Source: a virus
Direction: 5' to 3' (one strand)
DNA length: 64,000 bases
IMG/VR virus record: IMGVR_UViG_3300042922_000295
Span: 1 to 64,000 of that record
The translations under genes and the position numbers were made by a program. Below are positions 62,423 through 64,000 of this stretch, piece after piece; positions within the stretch are counted from its first letter, which is position 1, and each line of letters starts with the position of its first letter. The notes under the pieces were generated by a model that did no database searches, was not told the DNA's origin, and saw only the letters and a list, made by a program, of their open reading frames with translations.

Positions 62423-64000
62423 CTAGAGCGCTGCGAGCTCTTCCGGCGTCAGGGCCTTGCGGAAGATCTGCACCTCGTCCACGATACACCCCTCCGCGAC
62501 GTCGAGCTTGATCCGATCTGCAATCGGGATGATGCCCGTCGTAGCAGCAGGCGTTCCGATCGACGCTCCGTCTCGGTACAGGCGCAGCATCGATCCGTCG
62601 AACGTCGCTGCGATCTTGTACCACACCTTTCCCGGAGTGTTGCGCGACACCTGCTGGAACACGTTCTTGCTGGCCCCGCCGAACACACCCTCGAAGCGGC
62701 AGGTCACGTAAGGCTGGGTTGCAAGCAGGTTGCCTCGAACGTACATGCGAGCCACGTACTCCGGCAGCCCGTCCGAGAACAGCGAGACGTAGTTGATGTT
62801 GGTCGAGACGCCCTCGGGAAGCATGACGTTCGCGAACAACGTGAAGGCCGATGCCAGCGTGGGTGCGTACCCGATGCCGACATCTCCAACCCCGCCTCCC
62901 GCGAGTCCCTGAACGCCCCCTCCGCCAGGCGTGGACACTCGGCTGACGTTCGACAGAAGCATCGGACGCGCCTTGACGGTGTCGACAGCAACATCCGGGT
63001 CCTCGTCTGCGATGAAACTCCACATCGCCGCCTCGGCCGGAGGCTCCGAGCCAAGGAGGGGGAGGAGGATGCCGCCCTGCTTGACCCACCCCGCGACCAC
63101 GGGGCGAATCTCGGCACCGACCTTCACCTTCTTAATCCGCCGCTCGGTGACGATGCCACCGGACTTCATGCGGATGACGACGCCCGTCTCGGGCTCCTGG
63201 TTGATCGGCACCACCACGTCGAGCTGAACTCGAATGGTGTTCGTCGTGTCGTATCCCCGGAAGGCGAGCGTGACACTGTCGGCCGTCTCGGTGACAGTCG
63301 TGATTCCGTGCTGCGCAACCTCGACGCCCTGCGTGGTGGGGTACATCCCCTCGGACCAGTCGTCGACAGACAGGGTCTTGATGGACGACGTGTTGCGGAA
63401 CGGCGCCGCACAGAAGGACGGAAAGCCGCCCCAGGGGTTGTTCGACCCGTCGTCCGCCCCCAGGGAGTGCTGGTCGCCGGTAGCCGTGACGACCTGACCA
63501 ACCGCCTCGTTTGCGATGAAGGTGCCCAGCTCGGACTTCTCTGCAGGGAAGTCCTGCCACTTGTCCTCGCCGCTGTTCGGCTCGTTGTCGATCCAGATGG
63601 ACTCCTGAATCCACACCTTCACCGGCTCGGGCTGCTGCAGCTCTGCCTTGAACCAAGCCTTCTGCGTGGCCCCCATGCGGGTCACGCCGACCTCTGCAGC
63701 GTATCGAGTGTCCGTCACGATGTAACGAACGCTGCCGATCTTGAAGCTGTGGTACAGCATGTTGGGGTCGGGGCGAGTCAGGAAGGCGTACATCTGCAGG
63801 TTTGCAGCACGGTTGGCAGGCGTGTACACGCCAGGGAAGGAGTTGTTCGCACCTCCGCCGTCGTGATCCGAGTTGAGCGGAATCACGGGAATGGACTTGT
63901 GAAGCTCGCGCAGGGCAGACGAGTATGTCAGCGTCTGCTTGAGGTCGTTGTAGTGCGACGACTGCTGCGTACTACTGTTGTTGGCGTACGTCTTGTCGCC
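62423..64000 (-). CDS. PhoD-like phosphatase with C-terminal LamG domain (5' truncated)
   Basis: The frame is open to the right window edge, so the N-terminus is missing; the GTG at 63886 is internal. The metal-site motif IPLNSDHDGGGANNSFPG matches the DDHD-x-G-x-NN signature of PhoD alkaline phosphatases; YIVTDTRYAAEVG and ATGDQHSLG follow as expected. The last 140 residues form a concanavalin-like LamG module: VWYKIAATFDGSMLRLYRDG and IVDEVQIFRKALTPEELAAL. PhoD enzymes cleave phosphodiesters, including teichoic acid. Its place just before the tail chaperones suggests a virion-associated cell-wall polymer hydrolase (inference). Confidence 0.87.
   Translation of the reverse strand, partial: GDKTYANNSSTQQSSHYNDLKQTLTYSSALRELHKSIPVIPLNSDHDGGGANNSFPGVYTPANRAANLQMYAFLTRPDPNMLYHSFKIGSVRYIVTDTRYAAEVGVTRMGATQKAWFKAELQQPEPVKVWIQESIWIDNEPNSGEDKWQDFPAEKSELGTFIANEAVGQVVTATGDQHSLGADDGSNNPWGGFPSFCAAPFRNTSSIKTLSVDDWSEGMYPTTQGVEVAQHGITTVTETADSVTLAFRGYDTTNTIRVQLDVVVPINQEPETGVVIRMKSGGIVTERRIKKVKVGAEIRPVVAGWVKQGGILLPLLGSEPPAEAAMWSFIADEDPDVAVDTVKARPMLLSNVSRVSTPGGGGVQGLAGGGVGDVGIGYAPTLASAFTLFANVMLPEGVSTNINYVSLFSDGLPEYVARMYVRGNLLATQPYVTCRFEGVFGGASKNVFQQVSRNTPGKVWYKIAATFDGSMLRLYRDGASIGTPAATTGIIPIADRIKLDVAEGCIVDEVQIFRKALTPEELAAL

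Overview
The window is part of a large tailed (siphovirus-type) actinobacteriophage genome. The evidence is a very GC-rich, densely packed set of short genes joined by 1-4 nt start/stop overlaps, a 2168-residue tape measure protein, a frameshifted tail assembly chaperone pair, an endolysin with peptidoglycan-binding repeats, and actinobacterial hallmarks (a WhiB domain, a sortase signal of the LAxTG type). The host genus cannot be named from the sequence. Both ends are cut: a DUF3987-type P-loop protein at the left and a PhoD-phosphatase/LamG protein at the right continue outside. Terminase, capsid genes and DNA polymerase are not in the window.

Layout. (1) 1-1.9 kb: end of a rightward replication gene plus a small basic protein, closed by a bidirectional terminator. 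(2) 1.9-5.75 kb: a leftward operon of nine small proteins, mostly of unknown function and rich in Cys/His pairs. (3) 5.8-9.8 kb: a gene-poor regulatory or origin-like island. It has ATTTAGTGCAAC boxes next to an AT-rich (CTA)8 tract, at least 16 copies of a TTGCC-N3-GGCAA palindrome, eight TAGCGCTA palindromes, and only three small genes. (4) 9.8-24 kb: rightward accessory genes of mostly unknown function, including a TM2 membrane protein, a Cys-module MoxR ATPase, and a metalloprotease-like/vWA partner. (5) 24-32 kb: a lipoprotein, a pyrimidine-dimer-glycosylase-like protein, a tyrosine recombinase and a secreted LAxTG surface protein. (6) 32-45.5 kb: the nucleic-acid module, with SSB-like protein, SNF2 helicase, MerR-like HTH, DEDDh exonuclease, sliding clamp, DUF4406, MazG, RusA, DNA methyltransferase, WhiB and a Cas4/RecB-like nuclease. 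(7) 45.5-64 kb, leftward: lysis genes (membrane proteins, endolysin, holin), three minor tail proteins, tape measure, tail assembly chaperones and the phosphatase.

How it works together. The divergent arrangement around 5.8-7.4 kb, with leftward genes to its left and rightward genes to its right, and with repeat arrays and an AT-rich tract between, fits a master control region and/or replication origin. A recurring leader, GACCC[CG]ACAC..GGGAGG, lies directly before at least twelve start codons and is the most widespread regulatory signal in the rightward genes. Tail and lysis genes are on the opposite strand from the nucleic-acid genes and converge with them at 45.54 kb.

Most unusual points: a complete WhiB domain with no usable start codon that overlaps a Pro-rich gene in the -1 frame; the palindrome-rich island with its paralogous small genes; a Cys8-MoxR ATPase with an HExxH-vWA partner; and a phage-encoded sortase-anchored repeat protein next to a tyrosine recombinase.
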